Source: Symbiodinium natans (taxonomy: Eukaryota > Sar > Dinophyceae > Suessiales > Symbiodiniaceae). Taken from it: a stretch of 64,000 nt of DNA. The stretch lies in contig CAJNDS010001857.1 in the NCBI GenBank assembly GCA_905221605.1, forward strand, positions 630,293 to 694,292, given 5' to 3'. A program made the position numbers and the translations under genes. This document shows, one piece after another, positions 63,082 to 64,000 of the stretch; position 1 is the stretch's first letter; each line of letters begins with the position of its first letter. Below the pieces are notes generated by a model. The model ran no database searches and was not told where the DNA came from. It saw nothing but the letters and a program-made list of their open reading frames with translations.

Positions 63082-63375
63082 ATGCGATGTGCTGATGCCT
63101 GGAGCCCTCCTCGCCTGCTCTGTTTCCTCTCCGTTGCTGCTGCAGCTGCGTGTGCTCATGATTTCCTGCCGCCCCAATCGTACATTTTGCCTAAAAAAAC
63201 CTTAATCTGGACACGCAGCTTTGTGTCCATCTGGTTCAACAAAGCATGCTTGCATCCGACCCTGCCCTCTTGCTGCCCTAGCTCCTCTAGCCTGGACCTG
63301 CTGGATTTCGTTCCCCTGGCCCCGCCCCTCAAGTTCCTTCAATCTCCGTTCCGCCACTGGCTCCCTAAACCCTGA
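63082..63375 (+). CDS. Hypothetical small ORF with signal-peptide-like start
   Basis: ATG to stop gives 97 residues starting MRCADAWSPPRLLCFLSVAA with an Ala-rich hydrophobic core, followed by a Ser/Cys/Pro-rich tail. It lies between two exons of the large gene and ends inside CCCTAAACCCTGA. It may be chance or contain an unrecognised exon. Confidence 0.2.
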   Translation: MRCADAWSPPRLLCFLSVAAAAACAHDFLPPQSYILPKKTLIWTRSFVSIWFNKACLHPTLPSCCPSSSSLDLLDFVPLAPPLKFLQSPFRHWLPKP

Positions 63376-63433
63376 ACCCGAAACCATCAGCCGTCAACCC
63401 TAAACCCAAGTAAAACCATAGACCCTATCGAAA

Positions 63434-63500
63434 GGGCCGAGCTAGACATGCCTCCCGAAACCTTCGGCCCGCCTTTCGCTCTCAGACTGCACCAAACTAG
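63434..63500 (+). CDS. Putative exon
   Basis: The segment after AAAG reads AELDMPPETFGPPFALRLHQ and ends in a TTTAGGG array. It is probably downstream of the TIR-like domain. Confidence 0.45.
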
Positions 63501-63502
63501 GG

Positions 63503-63695
63503 CTTAGGGTTTAGGGTTTAGGGTTTAGGGTTTAGGGTTTAGGGTTTAGGGTTTAGGGTTTAGGGTTTAGGGTTTAGGGTTTAGGGTTTAGGGTCTAGGG
63601 TCTAGGGTCTAGGGTCTAGGGTTAGGGTTTAGGGTTTAGGGTTTAGGGTTTAGGGTTTAGGGTTTAGGGTTTAGGGTTTAGGGTTTAGGGTTTAG
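63503..63695. repeat. TTTAGGG array
   Basis: About 27 units with a TCTAGGG sub-block. The last TTTAG forms the acceptor of the exon at 63696. Confidence 0.95.
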
Positions 63696-63767
63696 ATGAA
63701 AAGTGTCGCTGCAGCTCAGGCTCAGCAGAAGCAGATCCTGGCCACCTACGGCATCACCATGGATGAC
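63696..63767 (+). CDS. Exon downstream of the TIR-like domain
   Basis: Precisely after TTTAG of a long array, an exon reads SVAAAQAQQKQILATYGITM, then DD, with the donor GAC|GTGAGG. The frame stays open through VREAA to 63779, where a GC donor is an alternative. A (Y/H)GIxxDxVxxA motif is found C-terminal to TIR-like domains in related proteins. Confidence 0.6.
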
Positions 63768-63782
63768 GTGAGGGAGGCGGCC

Positions 63783-63902
63783 TAGGATTTAGGATTTAGG
63801 GTTTAGGGTTTAGGGTTTAGGGTTTAGGGTTTAGGGTTTAGGTTTTAGGGTTTAGGGTTTAGGGTTCAGGGTTTAGGGTTTAGGGTTTAGGGTTTAGGGT
63901 TC
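63783..63902. repeat. TTTAGGG array
   Basis: About 16 units following the last exon. Confidence 0.95.
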
Positions 63903-64000
63903 TCTTGGTTGGCGTTTTGTCGGGTCTCGATGGTTTCCGCGGTTTGAAACCTTCATGACATTTCTGTCTTGCTCTTCCGGTGTAATCGTCTTCGAACCTT

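Overview
This window looks like nuclear DNA of a dinoflagellate, probably a Symbiodiniaceae- or Polarella-like genus. The evidence is the plant-type telomere heptamer (TTTAGGG/CCCTAAA) scattered through non-coding DNA, tiny exons split by long introns with GT, GC and GA donors, Ty1/copia polyproteins over 3,000 residues long, and receptor and TIR-like motifs of dinoflagellate type. No rRNA, tRNA, CRISPR array or bacterial-style operon was seen.

The window is dominated by one very large plus-strand gene that I infer runs through nearly all of it. About 45 short exons (roughly 30-200 nt) can be read between the repeats. Several neighbours join in the same reading phase: 6335-6493 to 17099-17153 to 17756-17813 to 19021-19101 to 19801-19875; 21184-21263 to 21853-21915; 37132-37195 to 38055-38113 to 49994-50082 to 50736-50814; and 58902-58938 to 59640-59680 to 60448-60502. 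In order they encode the end of an ANF-receptor-like ligand-binding domain (about 17-20 kb), cysteine-rich GCC2/GCC3-like repeats (21-30.6 kb), many transmembrane segments (31-56 kb) and a TIR-like domain (57-62 kb). The inferred product is a multi-pass surface receptor with an intracellular TIR-like module. Exons left of 6 kb may be its N-terminal part or another gene.

The introns consist largely of telomere-like arrays, usually TTTAGGG just after an exon and CCCTAAA before the next one. In at least eleven exons the telomeric unit itself supplies the 5' splice site (G|GTTTAGGG).

Two intact Ty1/copia LTR retrotransposons sit in introns of this gene. Element 1 (6502-16320, minus strand) has identical 229-bp LTRs and a TAGGG target duplication. 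Element 2 (38247-48080, plus strand) has 290-bp LTRs with one difference and a CTAAAC duplication. Both inserted into telomere-like repeats, and both carry a primer site matching the anticodon arm of initiator tRNA-Met, as in Drosophila copia. Each has a single polyprotein ORF: Gag with CCCH and CCHC zinc fingers, protease, a C5-cytosine-methyltransferase-like domain, integrase, a 2OG-Fe(II)-dioxygenase-like domain, reverse transcriptase, RNase H, then hydrophobic segments and a Cys/His tail. The pairing of a DNA-methyltransferase-like and a TET/JBP/AlkB-like fold inside a copia polyprotein is the most exciting feature here.

The remaining DNA holds MITE-like inverted-repeat elements, GA, GTT, AT and poly-C microsatellites, GC-rich minisatellites and an AT-rich island.
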